Part shown: positions 24,935 to 33,748 of the stretch, one piece after another
Layout: every line of letters begins with the position of its first letter
How positions within the stretch are numbered: position 1 is the first letter of the stretch
Origin: an uncultured Ferrovum sp.
GTDB lineage: Bacteria > Pseudomonadota > Gammaproteobacteria > Burkholderiales > Ferrovaceae
Direction of reading: 5' to 3'
NCBI GenBank assembly: GCA_903893215.1
Contig: CAITLJ010000027.1
Span: 1-50,249, forward strand
DNA: 50,249 nt
The notes under the pieces: generated by a model
Database searches by the model: none
What the model saw: only the letters and a program-made list of their open reading frames with translations
What the model was told of the DNA's origin: nothing
Program-made: the position numbers and the translations under genes

Positions 24935-25725
24935 GCCGCCTCGGTGACTTTGACCGCACGCTGCAAATCGGCCGCTGGCAAATTGTTGACTTGGATAGCC
25001 ACGGTGTCACCCAGCCAGCTGCCAAAGTGGTAGCCCTCGGCTTTCAGCAGTTCTCTGCAGTGCATCAATTCTGCACGGCTAAGATTGGCGTGTTCGTACG
25101 CCACGACTACTGGGCGAATCTGTTTGAAATCGATGCTGGCCAGGATGCGCGCATCATAGCCTTCCGCATCAATTTGCAAAAAATCCAGCCCGTCCAGATG
25201 GTGCCGTTCCATCAATTGCTCAATGGTCAGGGCCGGCACGGCAAAGTTGGCCACCCGCAGGCCGTCGGCACGCAAGCCTGCCGCCACGAAATTGCGCATG
25301 GCAGTGGTCACGAATTCGGATTCCAGGCTGGAGATTGCGCTGGCTTCGGGGGGAAGCGGCACGTCAGCCGCAAGATGATAGAAGGTCATGGTGCCGGGGG
25401 TGTCGGCTACCACGGCCTGTTCGATCGCGATGCCGGAATGATGGGCATGCAGGTTGCGTAACTGCGCCGCCAGGGCGGGCATTGGCTCAACCAGAACCCC
25501 CTGCCAGGGATGGACGCAAAGCCATGGGTAGCAGGGATCTTGATGGATACCGTCGTTGGCACCAATCTGCAGGAATCGGACCCGCCCGGCACGCTGGCTG
25601 TTCAGTCGCTCGAGCGCCAAGTCCAGCACGGAGAAACTGCAACCGTCGAGCGGCGGGAAGTCTGGTTGCAATCGTTGGAGCCTGTAACCGATGCGCCCGA
25701 GAAATCCCTGAATCAGTGACTTCAT
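24931..25725 (-). CDS. FkbM-family methyltransferase
   Basis: 264 residues from the ATG at 25725, with GGGGA just upstream. The SAM-binding Rossmann core is visible: VRFLQIGANDGIHQDP (motif I), GVLVEPMPALAAQL (acidic end of strand 2), LDFLQIDAEGYDARIL and VVVAYEHANLS. FkbM-type enzymes methylate hydroxyl groups of sugars or lipids, so it likely O-methylates an EPS residue. It follows the GT2 gene by 47 bases and is translationally coupled to the next GT2. Cytoplasmic. Confidence 0.9.
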   Translation of the reverse strand: MKSLIQGFLGRIGYRLQRLQPDFPPLDGCSFSVLDLALERLNSQRAGRVRFLQIGANDGIHQDPCYPWLCVHPWQGVLVEPMPALAAQLRNLHAHHSGIAIEQAVVADTPGTMTFYHLAADVPLPPEASAISSLESEFVTTAMRNFVAAGLRADGLRVANFAVPALTIEQLMERHHLDGLDFLQIDAEGYDARILASIDFKQIRPVVVAYEHANLSRAELMHCRELLKAEGYHFGSWLGDTVAIQVNNLPAADLQRAVKVTEAA

Positions 25726-25772
25726 GGTGTTCCCCAAAGTGTCGGGTCGATCACATCACAACGATGACGCGC

Positions 25773-27029
25773 TCAATCCCGGTTGGTACGTTTCCATTGC
25801 CTTTCACGCGCTGTCACGTAGCGACTGTAAAGATTGGCCTTGCTCAAGGCATACGAAGGAATCTGCAGCATCAGCGAGAAAGGCACCAGGTCGCGTCCCC
25901 AGCCGATCCAAGCCAGCATGAGCGCCACACCCAGGCCACCAATCGTGGCGGCGGTCAGCCCCAGCGGTGCAATGCTGCCGCCCAACAAAAACAGCACACT
26001 GTTGACGGGCAACACCGTGGCGGCGAAGAGCGCAAGCAGGGCCAGCGGTGGGATCATCAGGTCCAGTGCAGACCCCAGCAGCGCCCAGTTGCCGCTGCCC
26101 AAGGCTTCCATCATCAATAGCGGCGCCGTGTGCACGATCAGGTCGAGATGGCCGTGCTCCCAGCGGCTGCGCTGTCCCAACCGCGAGTCCAGGCTGCTCG
26201 GAAACTGACTCAGCACGACAGCTTCTTCGCTGAATCGCGCCCCATGGCGAGTGCGGACGAGGTCAAGGCCCAAGGTATAGTCTTCGGCCAGATTGCCGTT
26301 GGCTACATTGGCGGCAGCAATCAGCGCCCATGGAAAGATCATGCCCGACCCGTTGAGGGCGCAGGGGATGCGCAGCGCCCGGGCCCCCAGTGGGCGCACC
26401 CAGTTTTTGATGCGCCAGGCGAATTCCGCAAAGCGCGACACCGGCCGCAGATCGCCGAGCGGCGCTTGCATCAGGTAGAGCGATTGCACGGGGCGCTGAT
26501 AACGCACGCATTCCGCCGACAAGGTGGCAACGAAGTCCGGGTCAATCTGGCAATCCGCGTCAAGGATCAGCACCTGCGCTGGGGGCGAGTGCCGCAGGTA
26601 AGCAATTCCTGCAGCCAGAGCATGCGACTTCCCGCGGGCGCTCAGGTCATGGCGCTCCACAACTTCTGCGCCAGCACTGCGCGCAATGTCGGCGGTATCA
26701 TCGGAGCAGTTGTCAGCAACCACCACCAACCGGTCACTGCTGCGCATCCGGCTGCGAAAGCCGGCCAGGGTGGTCGCAATCCCTGCAGCTTCGTTATGGG
26801 CCGGTACCAGCAGGGCAACCACCACAGCAGCGGCTGGATTGCCGCCGTTCTCGCTCGTGCTGTGCGGATTGCCGCTGGTCGCCAAAATGCCAGACATGCC
26901 AACACCGCCATGGGGGGTGCGCCGCGGACTTAAAAACGCCAGCAGCACCTGCACTACAAACAGGCTGGATGGCAACAAAAGCGCCAAGGCCAGTAACCAG
27001 GCAAAGCGCTCGGGGAGGTGCTCCATCAC
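25773..27029 (-). CDS. Processive-type GT2 membrane glycosyltransferase
   Basis: 418 residues. Start overlaps the epsG stop (ATGA). One N-terminal helix (WLLALALLLPSSLFVVQVLLAFL), then a GT-A domain with VALLVPAHNEAAGI, VVADNCSDDT, DAD at 157-159 (LILDADCQ), ED at 249-250 (NLAEDYTLG) and QRSRW at 286-290. The last is the QxxRW block of cellulose-synthase-like and N-acetylglucosaminyl transferases. Three or more C-terminal helices follow. The set D, DxD, ED, QxxRW is the one seen in processive beta-glycosyltransferases, but many EPS transferases of this type add a single sugar. Known XrtB loci usually carry such a gene near epsG. Confidence 0.9.
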   Translation of the reverse strand: MMEHLPERFAWLLALALLLPSSLFVVQVLLAFLSPRRTPHGGVGMSGILATSGNPHSTSENGGNPAAAVVVALLVPAHNEAAGIATTLAGFRSRMRSSDRLVVVADNCSDDTADIARSAGAEVVERHDLSARGKSHALAAGIAYLRHSPPAQVLILDADCQIDPDFVATLSAECVRYQRPVQSLYLMQAPLGDLRPVSRFAEFAWRIKNWVRPLGARALRIPCALNGSGMIFPWALIAAANVANGNLAEDYTLGLDLVRTRHGARFSEEAVVLSQFPSSLDSRLGQRSRWEHGHLDLIVHTAPLLMMEALGSGNWALLGSALDLMIPPLALLALFAATVLPVNSVLFLLGGSIAPLGLTAATIGGLGVALMLAWIGWGRDLVPFSLMLQIPSYALSKANLYSRYVTARERQWKRTNRD

Positions 27030-27886
27030 TGCGCCGAATTCATCACTGCGCCAATCATCTGACAGCCGCTATGCTCAAGGCTGTCCTTCAACTGGCGAGT
27101 CGGGCCCAGCGGGGTCTTGTTGCGCGACACGACCAGTAGGGCGGCGCCAGTGCGTGCGCCGAGGGTGAACGCATCGGCATTGGTGGCTGCCGGTGTATCC
27201 ACCAAGACAATGTCGAAGTCCTTGGCAATGCCGCTCAGCAACTGCACCAGGGCGGGCCCAAGCAACAGTTCCTGGGGGTTTGGCGGTAGTGGGCCTGAGG
27301 TCAAAACTGACAGATTCAGGTTGGGTACTTTCTGGATGGCTTGCGCAAGCGCGCTGCGGCCGGCGAGCACGCTGGACAGCCCCTCGCGGTTTTCCAATCC
27401 GAACAGCCGGTGCTGATCCGGTTTACGCAGGTCGCCATCGATCACCAGGGTGCGTTCACCCAACTGGGCGAACACCACGGCCAGATTGGATGTGAGGAAA
27501 CTGCGACCGTCACCATGCCCCGGACTGACGACGGCGATCGCTTTTTCCTTTCGTTGCATGGCAAGCCCGCGCAGGATGATGCGCGCGCGCACGCCACGCA
27601 ATGCTTCAACCTCGGGTGAAAACGGGTTGTACGCTGCAATGACTTCCCGCTTGACGGCACTGCTGCCAACTTCCAGGAAGGGGTAGCGGAACTGGGAACT
27701 CAAGGCATTCCGGATGTCATCCGGGCTGACCAGTCGCAGGCGCACGGCCGCTTCGCCAAAAGGTTGGCCGGTGCGCTTCTGGTCTTCCAGCACCAGGGCT
27801 GCCTGTTGGGTGGTCAGACGTCCCAGTGCGATCAGAATTTCGCCGATACTTCCTGGTACAAGCGGAACGGATTCTCGGGGATTCAT
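27026..27886 (-). CDS. epsG: EpsG, chain-length BY-kinase-like ATPase
   Basis: 286 residues, coupled to both neighbours by 4-base overlaps. The first 65 residues form two repeats like the T2SS-E N-terminal (MshEN-type) fold: GSIGEILIALGRLTTQQAALVLEDQ and PFGEAAVRLRLVSPDDIRNALSSQ. Next is a MinD/BY-kinase domain with a P-loop-like SPGHGDGRS (121-129), where Arg128 stands in the usual Lys position, Walker A' TLVIDGDLRKP (146-156) and IVLVDTPAA. The C-terminus (GCQMIGAVMNSAQ) lacks a tyrosine cluster, so autophosphorylation on a tail is not expected. It works with EpsF in the inner membrane to control EPS polymerisation and export. Confidence 0.92.
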   Translation of the reverse strand: MNPRESVPLVPGSIGEILIALGRLTTQQAALVLEDQKRTGQPFGEAAVRLRLVSPDDIRNALSSQFRYPFLEVGSSAVKREVIAAYNPFSPEVEALRGVRARIILRGLAMQRKEKAIAVVSPGHGDGRSFLTSNLAVVFAQLGERTLVIDGDLRKPDQHRLFGLENREGLSSVLAGRSALAQAIQKVPNLNLSVLTSGPLPPNPQELLLGPALVQLLSGIAKDFDIVLVDTPAATNADAFTLGARTGAALLVVSRNKTPLGPTRQLKDSLEHSGCQMIGAVMNSAQ

Positions 27887-29307
27887 AAGGGTAGCGTCGC
27901 GTCGAAGGGAGATTGCGGTGTGCGGCGAATATGCCTGAGGAACCAGCCGCGCAGGTAAGTGCGCCAGGTATCGCCGGGTTCCCGACTTAGCTCACCCATG
28001 AAGTCCATTTCCAGATATTCGGTAAGGTCGCTGACGGCGCGGATCTTGCGCTGCACCACCTCGATGAGCCCGGCCAGACCCAAACCAATAGCCAGGCCAA
28101 CAGCAACCCCAGCGGCAAGCATCTTGTTGAGTTTGGGAGCCACGGCTTCCAGTGGCTTGGCTGCTGGGCTCAACAGATAGATATTGGTTTGGTTGGCGCG
28201 ACTTTCCAGCGAGGATTGCGTGTAGCGCTGGTTGAGGGCGTCATAAAACTTTTGTGCCGCTTCAACGTCCTGTTTGATGATGTTGAAATCCTGCAGCTTG
28301 CGTCGTTCAGTAAAAATCTTTTCACGTTGGGCATTGAGTGCGGCGCGCAGGCCGGCAATCTTGCCCACGCCCACTGCGCCGCTGGTGTTCACGCTTGTCG
28401 AGACCGTGCGGGTTTCCTGAGCCAGTTTTTCGCGCAAGGTACTCAGCTCGCTCTCGGCATGGATGAAAGCTGGATTGCTGCGGCCTACCCGTGAACTGAG
28501 TTCGGCCAGTTTCGCTTCGGAGCGATCGATTTCCGAGCGCAGACCCTGCACTACGCCGCTCTGCATCACGTCCGGGGACGTGTCGCCAGCGTGCGCCAAC
28601 CGGCTGGTGTTTTCTACCGACTGTGCTTCTGCGCTGACCAGGCTGGTCTGCAGTTCGTTCAGCTTTGCTGTTTCCAGTTCAAGACGGTCGCTGGACGAGA
28701 CTACCCCTTTCTCGTGTTCATATTCGTACAGACGGTTTTGCGCTACCTGCAGGCGCTCGCGCGCGTCCTTGGTCTGCTCTTCGAACAGGGTGGCGTACTG
28801 CCGCGCCGGTTCCACTTTCATGTCCACGGTCACTTCGATGTAGGCCTGGGCGAAAGCCCCTGCCAAGCTCTTTGCAAAATCGGGTTCCTGGCCATAAAAC
28901 GAGATGGTGATCACGTTGCTGTCGCGTGCGGGCAGCACCTCAAGACCGCGCTCCAGCAATTTCGCCAGCCACAAGCTGAAGGCCATGCTGCCGCCTTCTT
29001 CGTTGCGCCACCGCGCGATCAATGTGGCCGACTGGTCCAGTTTCAGGCTGTGCACGACGCGCTGCGCAACCCGGTCGCTGCGGATGATTTCAATCTGCGT
29101 CGACATGTAGTTGGACGATGCGGCGCCCTGCACGATTCCGGCGACGGGATCTGGTGTCTTTACGTCCACCACCACGGTCGCGCTGGCTTTGTAAACCTTT
29201 GGCGTCATCTTGTAGGCGACGGCACCGCCGCCCAATCCGATGACCAGGCCCAAAACGACGATCCACCAGCGATCGCGCAGAATACCGATGATTTGAAGAA
29301 ACTCCAT
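27883..29307 (-). CDS. epsF: EpsF, chain-length determinant (Wzz/PCP family)
   Basis: 474 residues. An N-terminal helix follows FLQIIGILRDRWWIVVLGLVIGLGGGAVAY, then the Wzz-type YKASATVVVDVKTPDP. A long periplasmic coiled coil (about 165-370; TKDARERLQVAQNRLYEYE, QTSLVSAEAQS, RSEAKLAELSSRV) leads to a second helix near the C-terminus (AAGVAVGLAIGLGLAGLIEVV), preceded by a PxxP-type segment (SPAAKPLEAVAP). The cytoplasmic C-tail contacts EpsG, whose gene overlaps it. It is the polysaccharide co-polymerase linking inner membrane synthesis to the EpsE outer-membrane exporter. It begins eight bases after epsE. Confidence 0.93.
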   Translation of the reverse strand: MEFLQIIGILRDRWWIVVLGLVIGLGGGAVAYKMTPKVYKASATVVVDVKTPDPVAGIVQGAASSNYMSTQIEIIRSDRVAQRVVHSLKLDQSATLIARWRNEEGGSMAFSLWLAKLLERGLEVLPARDSNVITISFYGQEPDFAKSLAGAFAQAYIEVTVDMKVEPARQYATLFEEQTKDARERLQVAQNRLYEYEHEKGVVSSSDRLELETAKLNELQTSLVSAEAQSVENTSRLAHAGDTSPDVMQSGVVQGLRSEIDRSEAKLAELSSRVGRSNPAFIHAESELSTLREKLAQETRTVSTSVNTSGAVGVGKIAGLRAALNAQREKIFTERRKLQDFNIIKQDVEAAQKFYDALNQRYTQSSLESRANQTNIYLLSPAAKPLEAVAPKLNKMLAAGVAVGLAIGLGLAGLIEVVQRKIRAVSDLTEYLEMDFMGELSREPGDTWRTYLRGWFLRHIRRTPQSPFDATLPL

Positions 29308-29315
29308 GGGGGGCC

Positions 29316-30452
29316 TTAGAACAGTCGTTCTTTTACGAATACCACATCATCCGGCAATACCGCGCCGGTCAGGGGCAAGTCTTCCAGCACTTCGGTCTCG
29401 CCGCCGGCATTCTTGCGGTACACCCGCAGTGACTTGTTGTTGCCACGGGCTGTGGCACCGCCGCCCAGCACCAGAGCCTGTTGCAGGGTCAGATGCGGAT
29501 CGACACGATACGTGCCCGGCCGTTGCACCTCTCCATAGATATAAAACTGCCAAAGATCCACAATCAGCACGTCATCCGGTTGCACGAGTTCATCCAGCGC
29601 GGCCACGTGTACCGCCAGATCACCATGGGCATCGTGGCGTTTGATGCGGATCGCGCGTTCGCTGCCGCGTGGTCCCACGCCCCCAGCCGCAGCCAATGCC
29701 TGATGAACGGTCATGCCGCGCTCCACGCGCGAGAATCCGGGCCGGGTCACTTCGCCCTGGATGTAATACACCGGCGCTTTTGGTACAAACAGGATGTCGC
29801 CAGATTGCACGAGCAGGTCCTTGCCAAGGTCGCCATCGAGGAATGCCTGATTCTGGTCGATCGTGATGTGCTGGCGATGCTCACCTTCACCGCGTTGAAT
29901 CACCAGTTGATCTGATCCGGCCGGCTGAATCCCGCCCACCTGCGCCAGGAGTTCAGATAGACGCGTCGGCTTGTCCAACGGATACAGGCCTGGTTTGCCT
30001 ACGTATCCAAGTACCGATACCTGCTGGCTGCGGTAGCTCGCAATGGTCACCGTCACATGGGGATGCACCACAAAATTGCCGTCCTTCAGCTTCTGGGCGA
30101 TCAGGTCTTCGGCCTGGTCAACCGTCAGCCCCGACACAGCCACCATCTCGATCAGTGGAAGGCGAATTTGCCCGGTCTGCAGCACGCGCGCCTCGATCGC
30201 CAGATCAGGGTTCTCGTAAACGGCAATCTTCAGGGTGTCCCCTGCGCCGATACGGTAATCCTGCGCCAGCGTCACGCCCGGCTCACCAACATCGCCGGCA
30301 GTGAGCGGATGCGACTCGGCTGCGCCAGCTGCTTGCGCGGGTTGCGGCGAAAGCAGCGCGATGAAGAGGATGAACAGGCAGCAAGTCAGGGCAGTCAGGC
30401 ACTGCCGCAATATGGCTGTGTAGCTTCGGAAATGACCGGGCATTTTCATCAC
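29316..30452 (-). CDS. epsE: EpsE, polysaccharide export outer-membrane protein (Wza-like)
   Basis: 378 residues. Signal peptide CLTALTCCLFILFIALLSPQPAQA; there is no clear lipobox. The Poly_export domain begins DYRIGAGDTLKIAVYENPDLAIEARVLQTGQIRLPLI. Two to three SLBB-type beta-grasp repeats follow (VSVLGYVGKPGLYPLDKPTRLSELLAQVGG, YYIQGEVTRPGFSRVERGMTVHQALAAAGG, FYIYGEVQRPGTYRVDPHLTLQQALVLGGG). Multimers form the periplasmic channel for the polymer. Its start overlaps the epsD stop by four bases. This is a standard member of the epsDEFG core. Confidence 0.95.
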   Translation of the reverse strand: MMKMPGHFRSYTAILRQCLTALTCCLFILFIALLSPQPAQAAGAAESHPLTAGDVGEPGVTLAQDYRIGAGDTLKIAVYENPDLAIEARVLQTGQIRLPLIEMVAVSGLTVDQAEDLIAQKLKDGNFVVHPHVTVTIASYRSQQVSVLGYVGKPGLYPLDKPTRLSELLAQVGGIQPAGSDQLVIQRGEGEHRQHITIDQNQAFLDGDLGKDLLVQSGDILFVPKAPVYYIQGEVTRPGFSRVERGMTVHQALAAAGGVGPRGSERAIRIKRHDAHGDLAVHVAALDELVQPDDVLIVDLWQFYIYGEVQRPGTYRVDPHLTLQQALVLGGGATARGNNKSLRVYRKNAGGETEVLEDLPLTGAVLPDDVVFVKERLF

Positions 30453-31534
30453 TTCTTGCTTGCGTCTGGGTTGACCGTGACCACGCCGCTGGTTTCTCCT
30501 GTGGCCCGGTCACGCGTCACAGTCACCGCGCCGGTGGGTTGGCCATCATTGGCATTGCTTTTGACGGTCACCACACCGGCGGGATCGGCGGCAAGCGCCT
30601 TCTGGTCCACGGTCACCGCGCCCGTGCCGGGTCCGGTTGCGCCCAGATCGGGTTTTTTCTCGGCTTCACGCTTCGGGTCGAAGTCACCCAGATAGGTGAT
30701 CTTGGCTTTGGCCTTCAGTGTTTTCATCTCGGCTGCGGCTGCTTCGTTTTGACGTTGGTTGTTCAGGAAGCGTTCGACCGCGGGTTGTGCCTTGTCTTTC
30801 GGCACAAAGGCCTCCTGCGCCGCAAGGATCTGGGCGACGGTGTGACCACCATTCGCCTGTGGCACCACCGCAATATTGCCTACCTTCAACTTTGAAAACT
30901 CAAGGGCCAAGGCCATGGGCAGTTGTTCCGGGCCAATCGTGGCGGTAGTTTCATTAAAGCCAATCTTGGCTGCGGCGAGGTTCTTGGCCACGTCGCCAAG
31001 GGTCTTGGAACCCTTCACCGCTTCTTCAAGTGTCGACAGCGGCGGGGTGCCCTGCAGCTGGAGCTGTTGGACGCGGTAAATATGCCGATTGGAAAACAAC
31101 TCGGGGTGCTTGTCATAGAAGGCGTCCACCTCCTCGCGGGTGGCGGGGCTGACGCTTGTGGAAAGGCTTTCCAGATACGCGCGGGCCAAGATCGAGCGTC
31201 GGTTGGCATCAATCACTTGCAACACCTTAGGGTCGCGATCCATCTTCTTGGCAATGGCCTGCTGCACCAGGATTTCCTGATCGATCAGTCGATCCAACGC
31301 CTGCTTCTGCACTTGATGGGCTTTTTCCGGCGGCAGGTTGGCAGGAAGTTGGCTCAGCGCGATATTCAACTGGTGAACGGAAATCTCCTGGTCGTCGACC
31401 TTGGCCACGACCTGTGAATCGCCTTTTGCTTCCTTGTCGCTTTCGCCCGAGCCAGATTTGTGACCGCCTCCGCAGGCAGACAGGATCAAGCACATGATCA
31501 GGGTAAGGGCAGGGCGATGGGTTCTTAGCAACAT
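30449..31534 (-). CDS. epsD: EpsD, peptidyl-prolyl isomerase-like lipoprotein
   Basis: 361 residues. The lipoprotein signal ends LILSACGGG (Cys in LSAC). A SurA-like N-terminal chaperone region follows (VAKVDDQEISVHQLNIALSQ, LDRLIDQEILVQQAIAKKMDRDP), then a parvulin-like domain (EEVDAFYDKHPELFSNRHIYRVQQLQL to GGHTVAQILAAQEA). The last 60 residues are unusual: four short repeats G(A/V)VTV spaced by 12 to 15 polar residues. The family is thought to fold or hold EPS export components in the periplasm. It is the first gene of the long minus-strand operon, so its upstream region (31535-31750) must hold the operon promoter, which is shared divergently with the 31751 gene. Confidence 0.93.
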   Translation of the reverse strand: MLLRTHRPALTLIMCLILSACGGGHKSGSGESDKEAKGDSQVVAKVDDQEISVHQLNIALSQLPANLPPEKAHQVQKQALDRLIDQEILVQQAIAKKMDRDPKVLQVIDANRRSILARAYLESLSTSVSPATREEVDAFYDKHPELFSNRHIYRVQQLQLQGTPPLSTLEEAVKGSKTLGDVAKNLAAAKIGFNETTATIGPEQLPMALALEFSKLKVGNIAVVPQANGGHTVAQILAAQEAFVPKDKAQPAVERFLNNQRQNEAAAAEMKTLKAKAKITYLGDFDPKREAEKKPDLGATGPGTGAVTVDQKALAADPAGVVTVKSNANDGQPTGAVTVTRDRATGETSGVVTVNPDASKK

Positions 31535-31750
31535 GTTCGGGTATTCCGGGCCAAAGATGACCGTCTAGGATAGGGCATTTTCATGAAGCTCCCATTGCAA
31601 ACCATCAGGTAAACTCAAACGGGGACACCAGGGCTTAACTTGCAGACTCTGGGGCGCAGACATGCGGGGTGCCAAATTTTTTGGCTGCTCCACGCTTCCG
31701 TCAATGGTCGCGTCTGTCTGCTACAGTGTGCGGCCGTCGAGGAGGCAGCC

Positions 31751-32794
31751 ATGTTTGCCATGTTTCGTTCCTGTTGTCTGTTGGTTTTGCTGCTGCTGTT
31801 GCCGTTGACGTGTCACGCGGGTCTTGGGGCGAACGAACTTGCAGTGGTGGTCAATGACAACGATCCGCTCAGCCGTGAGGTGGCGGAATATTACGTGGCG
31901 GCGCGCGGTATTCCAGTCCGGCATTTGATTCATATGAAGCTCCCGGCGAACGCGGTGTCGCTCACCGCGGCCGAGTTCCAGCCAATTCGCGCCGCAATCC
32001 TGGCGGCCACCCCCGCCGAGGTTCAGGCCTATGCCCTGACTTGGACGCAGCCTTACCGGGTAGATTGCATGTCGATCACCTCGGCGCTCAGTTTCGGATT
32101 TGATCCGGCCTGGTGTTCCCGTGGCAAGGGCTGCAGCCTGTCACGCGACAGTCCCCTATTCAACTACAACACGGGCAAACCCTTCAGTGACCTGGGTATC
32201 CGCCCCAGTATGATGATTGCAGCCACCAATTTTGCCGATGCACGGGCTTTGATTGACCGCGGCGTGCGGGCAGATGCTGGCCGACCTCACGGAGGCGCCT
32301 ACCTGATGGTGACCAGCGACCGGGATCGCAGTACACCGAGGCTGCCTGCCTACCTCAAAGTCCTGCGCCTGCGCGTTCCGGGCTTAGGCGCGCAGTTGAT
32401 TCGCGCAGAGGTGCCACCCAGGCGCAGCGATGTGCTGTTTTTTTTTACCGGGTTGCCAGAAGTCAACCGTCTGGATGCGCTGCATTTCTTGCCAGGCGCA
32501 GTGGCCGACCATCTGACTTCATTTGGTGGCATGCTCACTGACTCTCCACAGATGAGCGCCTTGCGCTGGTTGCAGGCCGGTGCCACGGGCAGCTACGGCA
32601 CGGTGCGCGAACCCTGCGCCTTCAAGCAGAAATTTCCGGACCCTGCCGTCCTGATCCGCCGTTACACCCAGGGCGACACGCTGATCGAAGCCTATTGGAA
32701 AAGTGTGTCCTCGCCGGGTGAAGGCGTGTTCATCGGCGAGCCCCTGTCGCGGCCGTGGGGACCTGCGGCGCAAACGGGCCCGGTGACACAGTGA
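31751..32794 (+). CDS. TIGR03790-family secreted protein
   Basis: 347 residues from the ATG at 31751, preceded by an ideal GAGGAGG ribosome site; the frame is open to 31640. Signal peptide: FRSCCLLVLLLLLPLTCHAG. It has the family pattern: ELAVVVNDNDPLSREVAEYYVAARGIPVRHLIHMKLP, then YALTWTQPYRV, DPAWCSRGKGC and ending in GATGSYGTVREPCAFKQKFPDP and LIEAYWKSVSSPGEGVFIGEPLSRPWG. The family has no known activity but occurs mostly in genomes with PEP-CTERM/exosortase systems. Six cysteines lie in the mature part. It is divergent from epsD. Confidence 0.88.
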   Translation: MFAMFRSCCLLVLLLLLPLTCHAGLGANELAVVVNDNDPLSREVAEYYVAARGIPVRHLIHMKLPANAVSLTAAEFQPIRAAILAATPAEVQAYALTWTQPYRVDCMSITSALSFGFDPAWCSRGKGCSLSRDSPLFNYNTGKPFSDLGIRPSMMIAATNFADARALIDRGVRADAGRPHGGAYLMVTSDRDRSTPRLPAYLKVLRLRVPGLGAQLIRAEVPPRRSDVLFFFTGLPEVNRLDALHFLPGAVADHLTSFGGMLTDSPQMSALRWLQAGATGSYGTVREPCAFKQKFPDPAVLIRRYTQGDTLIEAYWKSVSSPGEGVFIGEPLSRPWGPAAQTGPVTQ

Positions 32795-32877
32795 ACCGCT
32801 GGCGTCCGGTCGGTGCGAAACGGCTTGCCATGGCAAGTTGGTAACGCGCTGGCGGCTGGCCTGAAGCCAACCGGCGA

Positions 32878-33744
32878 TCAGCGTTTCTTGCCAAGACGCC
32901 GCAATACGCCGCGCAGGCGCATGGTGCCTCGCCACACCGCGGGGGGCAGCACATCACGTAACCATTCATCGCGGCGCAGGGTGATGGCTTGTGCTCGGCT
33001 TTCGCCGGTTTCACCCGGGCGCGCTACGTACAGGGTGCCGGTATCGGCCTGTTCGGCGTAAATTGCGCGACTGCCCGTGTAGTAATAGAGCGCAACGGAA
33101 CGGCGGGTGACTGACTCTGGCGTTTCGAGCGGGTCAGGGTGCCCGTGATAGGTGTCGTCTTCGGTGACGAACACCACGCAACGGTTGAAGACCGGGGCGA
33201 TGCGCTTGCAACACTGGCTGGCTTTGCGATCCCAGATTTCAAGCTGACCTTTCCAGTCGTCCTGCCAGTCTTCGTTCAGGTAAATGATCACGTTCAGGCG
33301 ACGCTGCAGGTGTAACTGGGCGTTGATCCGGAAATCTGCGTGGATCCCCAGTTTTCCCCCGCGGCGGGTCTCGTGATACCCACCACCGACAAAATAAGGG
33401 TCGGGCGAAAGCCCCTCAATGGCGGTCAGGCCTTCGAGAAATTGCAGAAAAGGCGCGCTATTGAAAAACCAGAAGGCCTCTCGCGCTTCGGCGCTGCAGT
33501 CTTCCGGCAGGGTCTGACGCTTGAGGTGGCCGGCATAGCCCATCTCGAAGTTGACATCTGACGGCAACGCCTGCAGCGGGAAGTGGCTTTGCAGCCGCCG
33601 AATCAGGTGTTCGGGCAGAAACTGGTCCAGCACGATATGAGGATAGGGCTCTGCAAAGCAAAAATCCCCGGCCAGCGCCTCGCCCATCGAACGGGCGATT
33701 TTGCTGTCGAGGCGCAGATCGGTCGAGACTGGGAGTGTGTTCAT
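32878..33744 (-). CDS. 2-oxoglutarate/Fe(II)-dependent oxygenase
   Basis: 288 residues from the ATG at 33744, four bases after the glycosyltransferase stop. It has a jelly-roll fold with the iron triad His135-x-Asp137 (KLGIHADF) and His200 (DTYHGHPDP), plus Arg214/215 (VTRRSVALYYYT) for 2-oxoglutarate. It resembles the prolyl 4-hydroxylase-like oxygenases common in glycan loci. Possible substrates are a sugar nucleotide, a lipid-linked sugar or a protein side chain; none can be chosen. It is the last gene of the operon that starts with exbB. The C-terminus is strongly basic (MRLRGVLRRLGKKR). Confidence 0.85.
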   Translation of the reverse strand: MNTLPVSTDLRLDSKIARSMGEALAGDFCFAEPYPHIVLDQFLPEHLIRRLQSHFPLQALPSDVNFEMGYAGHLKRQTLPEDCSAEAREAFWFFNSAPFLQFLEGLTAIEGLSPDPYFVGGGYHETRRGGKLGIHADFRINAQLHLQRRLNVIIYLNEDWQDDWKGQLEIWDRKASQCCKRIAPVFNRCVVFVTEDDTYHGHPDPLETPESVTRRSVALYYYTGSRAIYAEQADTGTLYVARPGETGESRAQAITLRRDEWLRDVLPPAVWRGTMRLRGVLRRLGKKR

Positions 33745-33748
33745 GGTG

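Noticed and set aside
32824-32837. 14-base palindrome CTTGCCATGGCAAG between convergent genes
   Set aside because: It is an isolated short palindrome with no T run and no related copy seen, so no function is proposed.
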